From Streptomyces althioticus (lineage in GTDB: Bacteria > Actinomycetota > Actinomycetes > Streptomycetales > Streptomycetaceae): a DNA stretch of 64,000 nucleotides. The translations under genes and the position numbers were made by a program. The notes beneath the pieces were generated by a model. It was not told the DNA's origin, ran no database searches, and saw only the letters and a list, made by a program, of their open reading frames with translations. Each line of letters begins with the position of its first letter. The first letter of the stretch is position 1. The stretch is taken from assembly GCA_014649355.1 (NCBI GenBank), contig BMSW01000014.1, forward strand, positions 62,001-126,000, given 5' to 3'. This document shows, piece after piece, positions 49,741 through 57,620 of this stretch.

Positions 49741-49790
49741 CCGTACGGCGGCCGTACAGATCCGTACGACCGCCGTACCGCGTCGTACGC
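49741..49790 (-). promoter_or_regulatory. Five helically phased CCGTACGG-like boxes
   Basis: GTAC cores begin at 49743, 49754, 49764, 49775 and 49785. The spacings are 11, 10, 11 and 10 bp, about one DNA turn each. Most are embedded in CCGTAC. They fill the region upstream of the Scr1-type regulator gene and end at the nitroreductase stop codon. Confidence 0.6.
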
Positions 49791-49791
49791 C

Positions 49792-50529
49792 CTACCAGCG
49801 GTCCCGGTGGACGACCTCCGAGACCGCCCGGCGGCGGACCGGTCCGAAGTTGCCCCGCGGCCAGCCCACCGGGATGGCGGCGAAGGTGTTCATGTCCTCC
49901 GGAATCCCGAGCGCCGCCTTCCACTCCGTCTCCAGGAACAGGTGCCAGATGGTGATGTTGGCCGCCAGGCCCAGCCCACGCGCCGCGAGCAGCAGGTTCT
50001 GTACGCCCGGGTAGACGCACGAGCCCTCCGCGAGGGCGGAGAACCGCTCCTGGATGCGTCCCATCCGCTCCGTCGCCTCCGCACCCAGCGCCTCGGCGTA
50101 GATCCGCAGGCCTTCCTCCTCGATCCGCGGCGGCGGGAACTGGTAGCACGGGATGATCAGCGCCGGGGTGTCGGCGAAGTGGTCGCGCTGGTACTCGATC
50201 GCGGCGACCATGCGCCCGTACGCGGCCTCGTCCATGCCCTCGGGGGCGTACTTGCCGGTCGTGGCCAGGTACGCGTCCACGCACCGCTTCCACAGCGGCG
50301 CCAGCTCCGCCATGACCGCCCGGTCGGTGACGACGACGTACTCGTAACGCTGCATGTTGCCGCCGCTCGGGCCCCACACGGCCGCCTGTATCAGCTGGTC
50401 GAGCAGCTCGTCCGGCACCGGGTCGGGGCGCAGGCGGCGCATCGCCCGCATCGTGGACATGGTCGAGAAGAGGGACGGCTCGGCGGCACCGTCGGCCACG
50501 GACCCCGCGAGAGGCGTTTCAGTTGTCAT
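49792..50529 (-). CDS. Nitroreductase-family FMN oxidoreductase
   Basis: The 245-residue protein has nitroreductase elements: MRAMRRLRPDPVPDELLDQLIQAAVWGPSGGNMQRYEYVVV at the start (phosphate and FMN contacts), then GSCVYPGVQNLLLAARGLGLAANI and VGWPRGNFGPVRRRAVSEVV at the end. Such homodimeric flavoproteins reduce nitro groups, quinones or enones with NAD(P)H. The ATG is leaderless: -10 TACACT (50537-50542) lies 7 nt away and -35 TTACAT 17 bp further. It is on the same strand as the Scr1 gene but has its own promoter. Confidence 0.9.
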   Translation of the reverse strand: MTTETPLAGSVADGAAEPSLFSTMSTMRAMRRLRPDPVPDELLDQLIQAAVWGPSGGNMQRYEYVVVTDRAVMAELAPLWKRCVDAYLATTGKYAPEGMDEAAYGRMVAAIEYQRDHFADTPALIIPCYQFPPPRIEEEGLRIYAEALGAEATERMGRIQERFSALAEGSCVYPGVQNLLLAARGLGLAANITIWHLFLETEWKAALGIPEDMNTFAAIPVGWPRGNFGPVRRRAVSEVVHRDRW

Positions 50530-50536
50530 GATCGTG

Positions 50537-50565
50537 AGTGTAGGGACTGTGAACTTCCCATGTAA
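50537..50565 (-). promoter_or_regulatory. Promoter of nitroreductase gene
   Basis: On the minus strand, -35 TTACAT (50560-50565) and -10 TACACT (50537-50542) are 17 bp apart. Seven nucleotides separate the -10 from the ATG, which predicts a leaderless mRNA. Confidence 0.6.
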
Positions 50566-50673
50566 CTCCTCTACTTGACTTCAAAATCACCGGTCCCGCA
50601 CGGCTCCGCATCTCACGCGCATGACGTCGGCCTCGGCGCGGTACTCGGCCCGTACTGCGGAAGGGAGCGGATC

Positions 50674-50910
50674 ATGGCGGTCTGTGAAGTGTGCGGGAAC
50701 GACTACGCCCTCTCCTTCGAGGTGCACACGGTCGACGATTCGGTCCACACGTTCGACAGCATCGAGTGCGCCGCCCACAAACTAGCGCCCATCTGCGACA
50801 ACTGCGGCTGCAAGGTGCTCGGCCACGGCCTTCAGGCAGGCGGCCAGTTCTTCTGCTGCGCCCACTGCGCCCGCGCCCAGGGGCACGCCGAGCTGGCCGA
50901 CAGCGCCTGA
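50674..50910 (+). CDS. Cysteine-rich metallothionein-like zinc protein
   Basis: The 78-residue protein has ordered Cys/His groups: CEVCGNDY, then HTFDSIECAAHKLAP, then CDNCGCKVLGHG, then FCCAHCARAQGH. Annotated actinomycete relatives are called prokaryotic metallothioneins. It probably binds zinc, either structurally or as a store; the ordered finger-like pairs fit a structural role as well as storage. AAGGGAG 8 nt before the ATG supports the start. It is single-gene, divergent from the nitroreductase. Confidence 0.8.
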   Translation: MAVCEVCGNDYALSFEVHTVDDSVHTFDSIECAAHKLAPICDNCGCKVLGHGLQAGGQFFCCAHCARAQGHAELADSA

Positions 50911-51010
50911 CCGTGACCGTGAGCGTGAGCGCGGGCGTGACGGTGCGCAGAGTGACGACGAGAAGCGCGCGGAATCCCGCGCCACCGACCGACTCACCGG
51001 AGGGTGACGC

Positions 51011-51250
51011 ATGATCGACGAGGGCCATGTCAGAGAGCTCTGTGATGCCGCGAACGACGAGGCCGCGCTCGTCCTGCTGGAAGGCAGGGCGCGCGTGGTC
51101 GACCAGCCGTCGGACGAGGAGTCACAGGGCGCGCTGCTCGTGATCACCAAACGCGACCTGGTCGAGCGACTGGGCCCCGATCCCAGCGACCAGGCCCTGC
51201 ACGACGTGGCGGGGACCCTGAGCGACACGGTCGGCAAACTGGGCGCCTGA
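51011..51250 (+). CDS. Small hypothetical protein
   Basis: I do not recognise a family. The 79-residue acidic protein (MIDEGHVRELCDAANDEAAL onward) looks helical at both ends, with a central strand-like VVDQPSDEESQGALLVITKRDLVERLG. It has no signal peptide or membrane helix and one cysteine. GGAGGGTGACGC before the ATG is a good ribosome binding site, and third-position GC is normal for a real gene. A gap of 100 bp separates it from the metallothionein-like gene on the same strand. Confidence 0.7.
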   Translation: MIDEGHVRELCDAANDEAALVLLEGRARVVDQPSDEESQGALLVITKRDLVERLGPDPSDQALHDVAGTLSDTVGKLGA

Positions 51251-51343
51251 CCTGGTTCTTCTCCCAGGCGGTGACCGCCCGCCCCGGCACGTCCGGCACG
51301 AGGGCAGACGGTCACCGCCTGTCGCGCAGCCTGTCCCGCACGG

Positions 51344-52183
51344 TCACTCCGCACGTCCCTCGGCCTTCCCGTAGCGCGGTGCCAAGCGGCGCCCCGACCC
51401 GGCGCGCAGGTCCAGTTCCGCCCCGGCCAGCCGGGCCACGGCCTCCGCGTCCGTCAGGCCCGGCACGCACACCACCTCACCGGCCTCCAGCCCGGCCAGG
51501 GACGCGGTCACCACGTCCGCCGCGGGCATCCCGCCGTCGTCGTGGACGCGGCGCTCGCCGCTCACCGGGGTGTCCCCGGCGCCCAGGTGGAACTCGGTCG
51601 CCGTGAGCCCGGGGCACACGACCTGCACCCGTACCGGAGTGCCGGCCAGCTCGGCGGCCAGGGTGCGGGTGAAGGTCACCGCGTACCCCTTGGTCCCGGC
51701 GTAGACGGCCCGCCGGGGGAGCGGGTCCGGCGGGAGGTCGCCGGCGAAGGCGAGGAGCGACGCCACGTTGATCACGGCTCCCCGGCCGCGCGCCAGCATG
51801 CCGGGCACGGCGGCCCGGGTGAGCGCCGTGAGCGCCACGACGTTCACGTTCACCACCCGGGTGAGGAGGTCCGGGTCCACCTCGGCGAACGTGCCGTAAC
51901 CGTTGATGCCCGCATTGTTGACCACCAGGTCCACGTCGTCCCCGGACGACCGCTCCACGACACGGGACAGGTCCTCGGGGCTCCCCAGGTCCGCCACCAG
52001 CGTCTCGACGCCCGCCGCGCCCTCCTTGAGCGCCTCCTTCGCGAGGACGTCCAGCCGCTCGGCCCGCCGGGCGACCAGCACCAGCCCCCAGCCGCGCGCG
52101 GCCAGCCGGGTCGCGTACTCCCACCCGATGCCAGAGGACGCCCCCGTGACGAGGGCCGTGCCGGGTGCGTCGTGCGAGGTCAT
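51344..52183 (-). CDS. SDR-family oxidoreductase
   Basis: The 279-residue classical SDR has TGASSGIG (residues 13-20), NNAG (89-92), catalytic Ser142, Tyr161 and Lys165 (YAGTK). The C-terminal tail EVVCVPGLTDAEAVARLAGAELDLRAGS is seen in Streptomyces homologues of the DltE/YqjQ-like subgroup. It uses NAD(P); the substrate is unknown. The ATG at 52183 has GGAGGG 10 nt upstream. It is monocistronic. Confidence 0.88.
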   Translation of the reverse strand: MTSHDAPGTALVTGASSGIGWEYATRLAARGWGLVLVARRAERLDVLAKEALKEGAAGVETLVADLGSPEDLSRVVERSSGDDVDLVVNNAGINGYGTFAEVDPDLLTRVVNVNVVALTALTRAAVPGMLARGRGAVINVASLLAFAGDLPPDPLPRRAVYAGTKGYAVTFTRTLAAELAGTPVRVQVVCPGLTATEFHLGAGDTPVSGERRVHDDGGMPAADVVTASLAGLEAGEVVCVPGLTDAEAVARLAGAELDLRAGSGRRLAPRYGKAEGRAE

Positions 52184-52340
52184 GAGCGTGATCCCTCCGT
52201 CGCCGGGTGGTGCCGTGCCGAACCGCCGTCCGACCTGCGCCGGGTGGCCCGGCGGGCGCGGGCGAAACGCGGCGGCAGCTGTCCCGCGGGCGTCGAAAAG
52301 GCGTGGAGGCGGCGTCGCGCCTCCCTCTACCCTCGTCCCC

Positions 52341-52688
52341 ATGCCTCCCGCCAAGACCTCCTTCGTCTGCCTGCCCTGCCGGGCCTCCTTCAAGCAGCCG
52401 TACCCGACGCCTGCGAGGAGCGCGAAGAGTGACGAGCGGGTGTGTCCGCGCTGTGCCCGCACACTGATTCACGTCGGCTCCGCCTTCGCCCCGCCGCCCC
52501 GCAGGGACACCGAGGGGTGGAGGGTGCTCTCCCTGCTGCTGCACGCCGGCATTCGTTTCCACAAGAGCTGTTGCGCCGGGCCCGGGTACCGCCCGCGCAC
52601 GCTCCGCGAGGTGCGGGAACGGATGACGTACGCCCGGCGTACCCGCGAGCCCATCGCCAGGGCGCTGGTGCGTCCCGAGCTGCCCTGA
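52341..52688 (+). CDS. Small zinc-ribbon-like protein
   Basis: The 115-residue protein begins SFVCLPCRASFKQPY and continues RVCPRCARTLIHVGSAFAPPPRRD, a CxxC...CxxC arrangement that should bind one zinc. The rest is basic and helical (RPRTLREVRERMTYARRTREP). Function is unknown; nucleic-acid binding is possible from its charge. The ATG at 52341 has TACCCT (52328-52333) 7 nt upstream, so the mRNA is probably leaderless. It is divergent from the SDR gene. Confidence 0.75.
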   Translation: MPPAKTSFVCLPCRASFKQPYPTPARSAKSDERVCPRCARTLIHVGSAFAPPPRRDTEGWRVLSLLLHAGIRFHKSCCAGPGYRPRTLREVRERMTYARRTREPIARALVRPELP

Positions 52689-52742
52689 CGTCCGGCCGGA
52701 CGCGCCCGTACCGCTACGGGAGGGGCGTGGGAGGCTGGAGGT

Positions 52743-53651
52743 ATGGACACGGGACGGGCGGCGCACTCCGCCGACAGGGCGATACCGGCACCGGCACCGG
52801 CACCAGGTGATGACCGTGCGTCCCGCACCGACCCCGTGCCGTTCACCCCCGACACCCTCCTCTGGGACATGGTCGGCGACGTCCGCGTCCTGCTGTACCT
52901 CCCCGCCGCCCTCGTCCTCCAGGTCGCGCATCCGGCCGTGGGCGCCGGGGTCGACGAGCACAGCGTCTTCCGCACCGATCCCTGGGGCCGCGCCCGCCGC
53001 TCGCTGGACTCGTTGCAGCTGTGGGTCTACGGCGGTGACCGCGCCGTGGAGGAGGGGCGCAGGCTGCGCCGGCTGCACCGGGACATCAAGGGCACCGACA
53101 CCCGAGGGCGCGCGTACCACGCGCTGAACCCGGCCCCCTACGCCTGGGTGCACGCCACCGGCTTCCCCGTCTTCCTGCGGGCCGCCGAGTATCTGTTCCG
53201 GCCGTTCGACGAGGCGGGGGAGCGGCGACTGCACGGGGAGGCGCGCCGGCTCGGGCGCATCCTCGGTATCCGGGAGCGCGACATGCCGGGCTCCGTTGAG
53301 GAGTTCTGGACCTACTTCGACAAGGTCGTCCACGACGAGCTCGAACGGACCGTCGTCGTCGACGAGTTGCTCGACCCACGCCGGTCCGTGCCGCCCCCGG
53401 ACGGCTCGGCGGCGGCGCTGCGGCTGCTCTGGCCCGTCCTGCGCCCCGCCTTGCTGCGGCTTCAAGTCCTCGTCACCAAGGGGCTCTTGCCGCCCGTCGC
53501 GCGTGAGCGGCTGGGCATCGACTGGTCGTCGCGCGACGAGCGGCGGCTGAGGCTGCTCGGCCGCGTCGTCCGTACCGTGGTGCCGCGCCTGCCGGAACGG
53601 CTCCGCTACCTGCCGGTCGCGTACGCCGCACGCCGATCCGCCCGCGCCTGA
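52743..53651 (+). CDS. MpaB-type oxygenase (DUF2236) family protein
   Basis: The 302-residue protein has the DUF2236 pattern: LPAALVLQVAHPAVGAGVDEHSVFRTDPWGRARRSL (about residues 53-88), then LHRDIKGTDTRGRAYHALNP, then FPVFLRAAEYLF and the Glu/Asp-rich WTYFDKVVHDELE. The family includes the fungal oxygenase MpaB and the latex-clearing (Lcp) rubber oxygenases, some of which bind haem through a conserved histidine. The bacterial role is unknown. GGAGG 8 nt upstream fixes the ATG. Its stop codon lies inside the first unit of a 22-bp tandem repeat. Confidence 0.83.
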   Translation: MDTGRAAHSADRAIPAPAPAPGDDRASRTDPVPFTPDTLLWDMVGDVRVLLYLPAALVLQVAHPAVGAGVDEHSVFRTDPWGRARRSLDSLQLWVYGGDRAVEEGRRLRRLHRDIKGTDTRGRAYHALNPAPYAWVHATGFPVFLRAAEYLFRPFDEAGERRLHGEARRLGRILGIRERDMPGSVEEFWTYFDKVVHDELERTVVVDELLDPRRSVPPPDGSAAALRLLWPVLRPALLRLQVLVTKGLLPPVARERLGIDWSSRDERRLRLLGRVVRTVVPRLPERLRYLPVAYAARRSARA

Positions 53652-53731
53652 CGCCGCTCGACCCCGCGCCTGACGCCGCTCGTCCCCGCGCCTGACGCCG
53701 CTCGTCCCCGCGCCTGACGCCGCTCGCCCCG
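53644..53731. repeat. 22-bp tandem repeat, four copies
   Basis: Units GCGCCTGACGCCGCTCG(A/T/C)CCCC begin at 53644, 53666, 53688 and 53710 with almost no divergence. The first unit supplies the last codons and TGA of the MpaB-type gene, so each unit repeats its stop codon in shifted frames. Confidence 0.9.
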
Positions 53732-53878
53732 GCGGCTCCGTGCAGGACCGGAGGCCTTCGAACCGCCGGACGGCAGCGCGGGCGCCGCCGCCGCGAAGTT
53801 CAGCATCGAGTTCACGTACGTGATAAGATGCCCCTTTTGCCGGGCCTTCCTCGGCACGTCCCCTGCGGAAGGCTCCCT

Positions 53879-55267
53879 GTGACCCACCCCGACGCCCCGA
53901 CGCCCGCCCACGCGCCGGACGGCTCCTTCGCCGCCCTGGGGCTCCCGGAGACCGTGCTGCGCACCCTGGACCGGCTCGGGGTGCGTGAGCCCTTCCCCAT
54001 CCAGGCCGCCACGCTGCCCGACGCCCTTCGCGGACGCCATGTCCTGGGCCGCGGACGCACCGGTTCCGGCAAGACGCTCGCCTTCGGCCTCCCCCTGCTG
54101 ACCCGCACGGCGGGGCGCCGCGCCGAACCCCGGCAGCCCCTCGCCCTGGTCCTCGTGCCCACCCGCGAGCTGGCCCAGCAGGTCACCCAGGCCCTGGAGC
54201 CGTACGCCGAGGCGCTGCGCCTGAGGATGGCGACCGTCGTCGGCGGCCTGTCGATCAGCCGCCAGACCGCCGCGCTGCGCCAGGGCGCCGAGGTGGTCGT
54301 CGCGACCCCCGGCCGTCTGCACGACCTCGTCGAGCGCAACGCGTGCACGCTGGGACGGGTGAGGATCACCGTCCTGGACGAGGCCGACCAGATGTGCGAC
54401 CTCGGCTTCCTGCCGCAGGTGTCCGGACTGCTCGCACAGGTGCGTCCCGACGGTCAGCGCATGCTGTTCTCGGCCACCCTGGACGGCGACGTCGGACAGC
54501 TGGTCCGTGACCACCTCCACGACCCCGTCGTCCACTCCGTCGACCCGGCCGGCGCCGCGGTCGCCGGCATGGAGCACCACCTCCTCGTCGTCCACGGCCC
54601 CGACCGCTACGCCGTCACCACGGAGATCGCCGCCCGCGACGGCCGCGTCCTGCTGTTCCTCGAGACGAAACACGCCGTCGACCGGCTCACCCGGCACCTG
54701 CGGGCGAGCGGGGTGCGCGCGGGAGCCCTGCACAGCGGCAAGTCCCAGCCGCAGCGCACCAGGACGCTGGCCCAGTTCAAGGAGGGCGGCATCACCGTCC
54801 TCGTCGCGACCGACGTCGCCGCCCGAGGTCTGCACGTCGACGATCTCGACCTCGTCGTCAACGTCGATCCGCCCGCCGACGCCAAGGACTACGTGCACCG
54901 CGCGGGCCGCACCGCCCGCGCCGGCGCGTCCGGCCGCGTGGTCACGCTGGTGGCGTCCGGCGGGCGCCGCGAGACGCTCCGCATGCTGGCCGAGGCCGGC
55001 ATCAAGGCCACCGTCACCCCGGTCCGCTCCGGCGAGGCGGAACTCACCCGCATCACCGGAGCCAAGGCGCCCTCCGGCGTCCCCCTCGACGGCGGGCCCG
55101 CCGCGCCCCGCCCCAAGAACGTCAACGCCCCCTTCCGCGGCCTCGGCACCAGCAAGGGCGCCCCGCGCGGCACCGGCTCCGGCTCCGGTGGCAAGTCCCG
55201 CAAGGCCGGCGAGGCACGCAAGCTCGCCGAGGCCCGCCGGGCCGCACAGGTCCGCCGCGGCGGCTGA
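53879..55267 (+). CDS. DEAD-box RNA helicase
   Basis: The 462-residue protein has Q-motif GVREPFPIQAATLP (about residues 34-47), Walker A GRTGSGKT (59-66), PTREL (94-98), DEAD (167-170), SAT (198-200), then domain 2 with TDVAARGLHVDDL and HRAGRTAR. A Lys/Arg/Gly-rich tail (GTGSGSGGKSRKAGEARK onward) should bind RNA. Such helicases help ribosome assembly or RNA decay and are often cold-induced. The GTG at 53879 has GGAAGG 6 nt upstream; an ATG at 53828 would add 17 residues. It is monocistronic. Confidence 0.95.
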   Translation: MTHPDAPTPAHAPDGSFAALGLPETVLRTLDRLGVREPFPIQAATLPDALRGRHVLGRGRTGSGKTLAFGLPLLTRTAGRRAEPRQPLALVLVPTRELAQQVTQALEPYAEALRLRMATVVGGLSISRQTAALRQGAEVVVATPGRLHDLVERNACTLGRVRITVLDEADQMCDLGFLPQVSGLLAQVRPDGQRMLFSATLDGDVGQLVRDHLHDPVVHSVDPAGAAVAGMEHHLLVVHGPDRYAVTTEIAARDGRVLLFLETKHAVDRLTRHLRASGVRAGALHSGKSQPQRTRTLAQFKEGGITVLVATDVAARGLHVDDLDLVVNVDPPADAKDYVHRAGRTARAGASGRVVTLVASGGRRETLRMLAEAGIKATVTPVRSGEAELTRITGAKAPSGVPLDGGPAAPRPKNVNAPFRGLGTSKGAPRGTGSGSGGKSRKAGEARKLAEARRAAQVRRGG

Positions 55268-55357
55268 GCGGCACCGCGCCGCGATATTCGCTGCCCGCAC
55301 GGTCCCGGGCGTGACAAGCTGTGCTCGCCCGTCCGTCCCCGAACCCAGGAGGTCACC

Positions 55358-55597
55358 ATGACCGCAGAACCCCCCGCCACGGAAGGTTCGGAGCCGGCCG
55401 ACGCCGCGACGTCCCCGGTCACACCGGAGGCCGACGGCACCTACGACCTCAAGCGCAAGTTCCGCGAGGCGCTGGCGCGCAAGCGCGGCGCCCAGGCGGA
55501 GGCGTCCGAGGCCGCGGGCAACCCGAACGCGTCCAAGGTGCGTGCCACGCACGGGCCGGCGACCAGCCAGCGGTCCTTCCGCCGCAAGAGCGGCTGA
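55358..55597 (+). CDS. DUF5302-family small protein
   Basis: The 79-residue protein has an acidic, disordered N-terminus and the conserved-looking core DLKRKFREALARKRGAQAEAS, then HGPATSQRSFRRKSG at the very end. This matches DUF5302, a small actinobacterial family of unknown function. AGGAGG 5 nt before the ATG is optimal. The strongly basic tail suggests binding to nucleic acid or an acidic protein. It ends at a 15-bp hairpin shared with the convergent gene. Confidence 0.88.
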   Translation: MTAEPPATEGSEPADAATSPVTPEADGTYDLKRKFREALARKRGAQAEASEAAGNPNASKVRATHGPATSQRSFRRKSG

Positions 55598-55610
55598 CCC
55601 GTGCCGTCCC

Positions 55611-55646
55611 GCCCTGCCCGTGACGCCGACGCGTCACGGGCAGGGC
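55611..55646. terminator. Bidirectional terminator
   Basis: GCCCTGCCCGTGACG-CCGACG-CGTCACGGGCAGGGC is a perfect 15-bp stem between the convergent DUF5302 and DUF2804 genes. Confidence 0.88.
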
Positions 55647-55650
55647 GCTC

Positions 55651-56634
55651 TCACCACCGGTTGCGGGCCTCCTCCGCCCAGCCGGTGAGCCCGTCGAGAT
55701 CCACCCAGGAGCCGTCGTCGGCGCGGGCACGCCCCGTGAAGCTCCCGAAGCCCTGGTGCGTGTCGTTGGACACCACCAACAGGTTCGTCCTGGCCACCCG
55801 TACGTGAAAGGGACGGAACTCCGCCTCCACCCGGGGCCCGGTGATCCGCCACGGCCGCAGCCAGTCCGTACGGTCGTACTCCCAGACGAGGTCGTCACCG
55901 ATCTTGTGCAGCCGGCCGTCCACGAACAGCGCGTTCTCCGTCGCGCCCGTGCCGTCGGTCCACCGCCCCCCGAGCTGGACCGCACGCCCCGGCGCGCAGC
56001 CCGCCGCCCAGTTCCAGGACACGGAGTACGGCCACTTGCCGCGCCCGTGGTCCAGGACGGCGAACGAGTCGGACGCGTCGAACGTGACATCGCGCGAACC
56101 GAGTCGAAGACGCCCGTGCACCGGGCGGCCGAGGTCCTTGACCGTGTACTGGAACCGGCGCTCGCTCCACGGCACGACCACGCCCAGCGACTCGTGCCCC
56201 GGCACCAGGGGCGCCTCGGCCTCCAGCCGGACACCGGGAGCGGCGGCCGTGAGCGTAGTGCCCTCCGCGTGCTGCACGAACTCCACCGTCACCCCGCCTC
56301 CCCGCGCGGACGCCGTCCCCTCCCCGCTGCGGTCCGGCATGCGCACACCCCGCGCCAGCGGCGTCACCGCGTCCTCCGCCAGTTCGCGGCCGGTGGCCCG
56401 CTCCAGCACGTACACGCCGTGCGTGCCCGCGTAGTCGAGGGAGGACGCGACCAGGCCGACGATGTGCGTCGGGGTGACGATGCCCCAGTACTCCCAGCGC
56501 TTGGCACGCCCCCAGCCGCGCAGGTTCGCCCGGTGCAGCGGCCGCCGCGTCCAGCCGACCGCCGCCGGGTCGAGCCGCCCGTCGGGGAGGCACAGGTCGA
56601 CGGGCGAGGTGATCTCACGTTCGGCGGTCCTCAC
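55651..56634 (-). CDS. DUF2804-family protein
   Basis: The 327-residue protein fits DUF2804: ITSPVDLCLPDGRLDPAAVGW at the start, KRWEYWGIVTPTHIVGLVASSLDYAG, then KWPYSVSWNWAAGCAPG and LVWEYDRTDWLRPWRI. The fold is probably a lipocalin-like beta barrel that binds a hydrophobic ligand. Function is not known to me. The GTG at 56634 has AAAGGG 10 nt upstream. No signal peptide is present. It is monocistronic and shares its terminator with DUF5302. Confidence 0.83.
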   Translation of the reverse strand: MRTAEREITSPVDLCLPDGRLDPAAVGWTRRPLHRANLRGWGRAKRWEYWGIVTPTHIVGLVASSLDYAGTHGVYVLERATGRELAEDAVTPLARGVRMPDRSGEGTASARGGGVTVEFVQHAEGTTLTAAAPGVRLEAEAPLVPGHESLGVVVPWSERRFQYTVKDLGRPVHGRLRLGSRDVTFDASDSFAVLDHGRGKWPYSVSWNWAAGCAPGRAVQLGGRWTDGTGATENALFVDGRLHKIGDDLVWEYDRTDWLRPWRITGPRVEAEFRPFHVRVARTNLLVVSNDTHQGFGSFTGRARADDGSWVDLDGLTGWAEEARNRW

Positions 56635-56715
56635 GGCTGCGGCCCTTTCACCAAGGCGGACGCCTGTCGGCTCTCGGGCCCGAACGGTACCGGTACCGGT
56701 CAGGAACGGGCGGAC

Positions 56716-57324
56716 TCAGGTGTGGTCGTCGTCGGGGTCGTCGTCATCGTCGTCATCGTCATCGTCGTCGTCGGGGTCGTCGTCATCGTCGTCGTCGGGG
56801 TCGTCGTCATCGGGGTCGTGGAGTTCGTCGTCATCGTCGTCGTCCTCGGAGGCGCTCGTCCCGGGCCGTGCGCTCACCGGGGGAGCCGCCGCAGAGGAGG
56901 ACTCCGTTGCCGGAGGAGCCTCGGGCGTGGTCCGCTCCGGGGTCGGGGACGGGTCGGCCGGCACCGCCCCACCCGGCGAGCCGCTGTCGGAGGGGGCGAC
57001 GACCTGCGAACTGCCCCCGGCGGGCCGGGTCTCGTCCGAGGTGAACGTGACGCTGTCGGTGACCATCGCCATCACCAGCAGCGCCCCCAGCAGGACCGCG
57101 CCCGCGACGGCCGCGGTGACGGCTGTCGCCCTCGGGTCGCCCAGCCGCTCCCACAGTCCCGGGCCGTCGTCGGGGCGTTCGCCGTCGACGAGCGGATCCG
57201 CCGGGAACACCTGCGTGCCCGTCAGGTCCTGCGGGCCGGGGACGTCCGGGCGCGGGCCTGAGCCGTCCGTCGAGTCGGGGTCGTGCGCGAACCGCGAGGG
57301 CTCGTCCTTGCGATCGGGTGACAC
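56716..57324 (-). CDS. Membrane protein with poly-aspartate extracytoplasmic tail
   Basis: The 202-residue protein has an acidic cytoplasmic N-terminus (about residues 1-64) and one membrane helix (66-89). A Pro/Ser/Thr-rich linker follows, and the last 43 residues (160-202) are mostly aspartate with a few prolines. No family is recognised. A poly-Asp tail outside the membrane would bind cations such as Ca2+. AAGGA precedes the GTG at 57324. It is divergent from an OmpR-type two-component system, and a second poly-Asp protein lies beyond that system, which suggests one functional unit. The tail is encoded by GAC/GAT repeats that could vary in length by slippage. Confidence 0.75.
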   Translation of the reverse strand: MSPDRKDEPSRFAHDPDSTDGSGPRPDVPGPQDLTGTQVFPADPLVDGERPDDGPGLWERLGDPRATAVTAAVAGAVLLGALLVMAMVTDSVTFTSDETRPAGGSSQVVAPSDSGSPGGAVPADPSPTPERTTPEAPPATESSSAAAPPVSARPGTSASEDDDDDDELHDPDDDDPDDDDDDDPDDDDDDDDDDDDPDDDHT

Positions 57325-57453
57325 GGTGTCCTTTCCTTCTTCCGGAGGAGGCCGTGGGCACGCCGCGACGACGGACCCTTCGGCCGGTCGCCCGGTGGTG
57401 CGCCCACGATAGGAGACGCTCCGGCAGGCGCGGGGAAGGGCCGGCACAGCGGA

Positions 57454-57481
57454 AGGTTAAGAAACCTCCAACGTTCCTGCC
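57454..57481. promoter_or_regulatory. GGTTAAG / CCAACGTT motif in two-component divergent gap
   Basis: AGGTT-AAGA-AACCT (57454-57467) is an inverted repeat, followed by CCAACGTTCCTGCC (57468-57481). Both GGTTAAG and CCAACGTTNCTGCC recur at 59932-59979 before the second poly-Asp gene. They are candidate response-regulator or promoter elements. Confidence 0.45.
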
Positions 57482-57620
57482 CGGGCCGCGACTTCGCGCC
57501 GGCCTCTGATCAGGCAGCACGGCGGCTGAACACCCTGTGGCCCGCACACGTACTCGACGGTGTCGGGCCGTCCGACCGTCCCGCCCCCGCCCGCCCCTCA
57601 ACCCCCTTGTGAGTCTGCCG

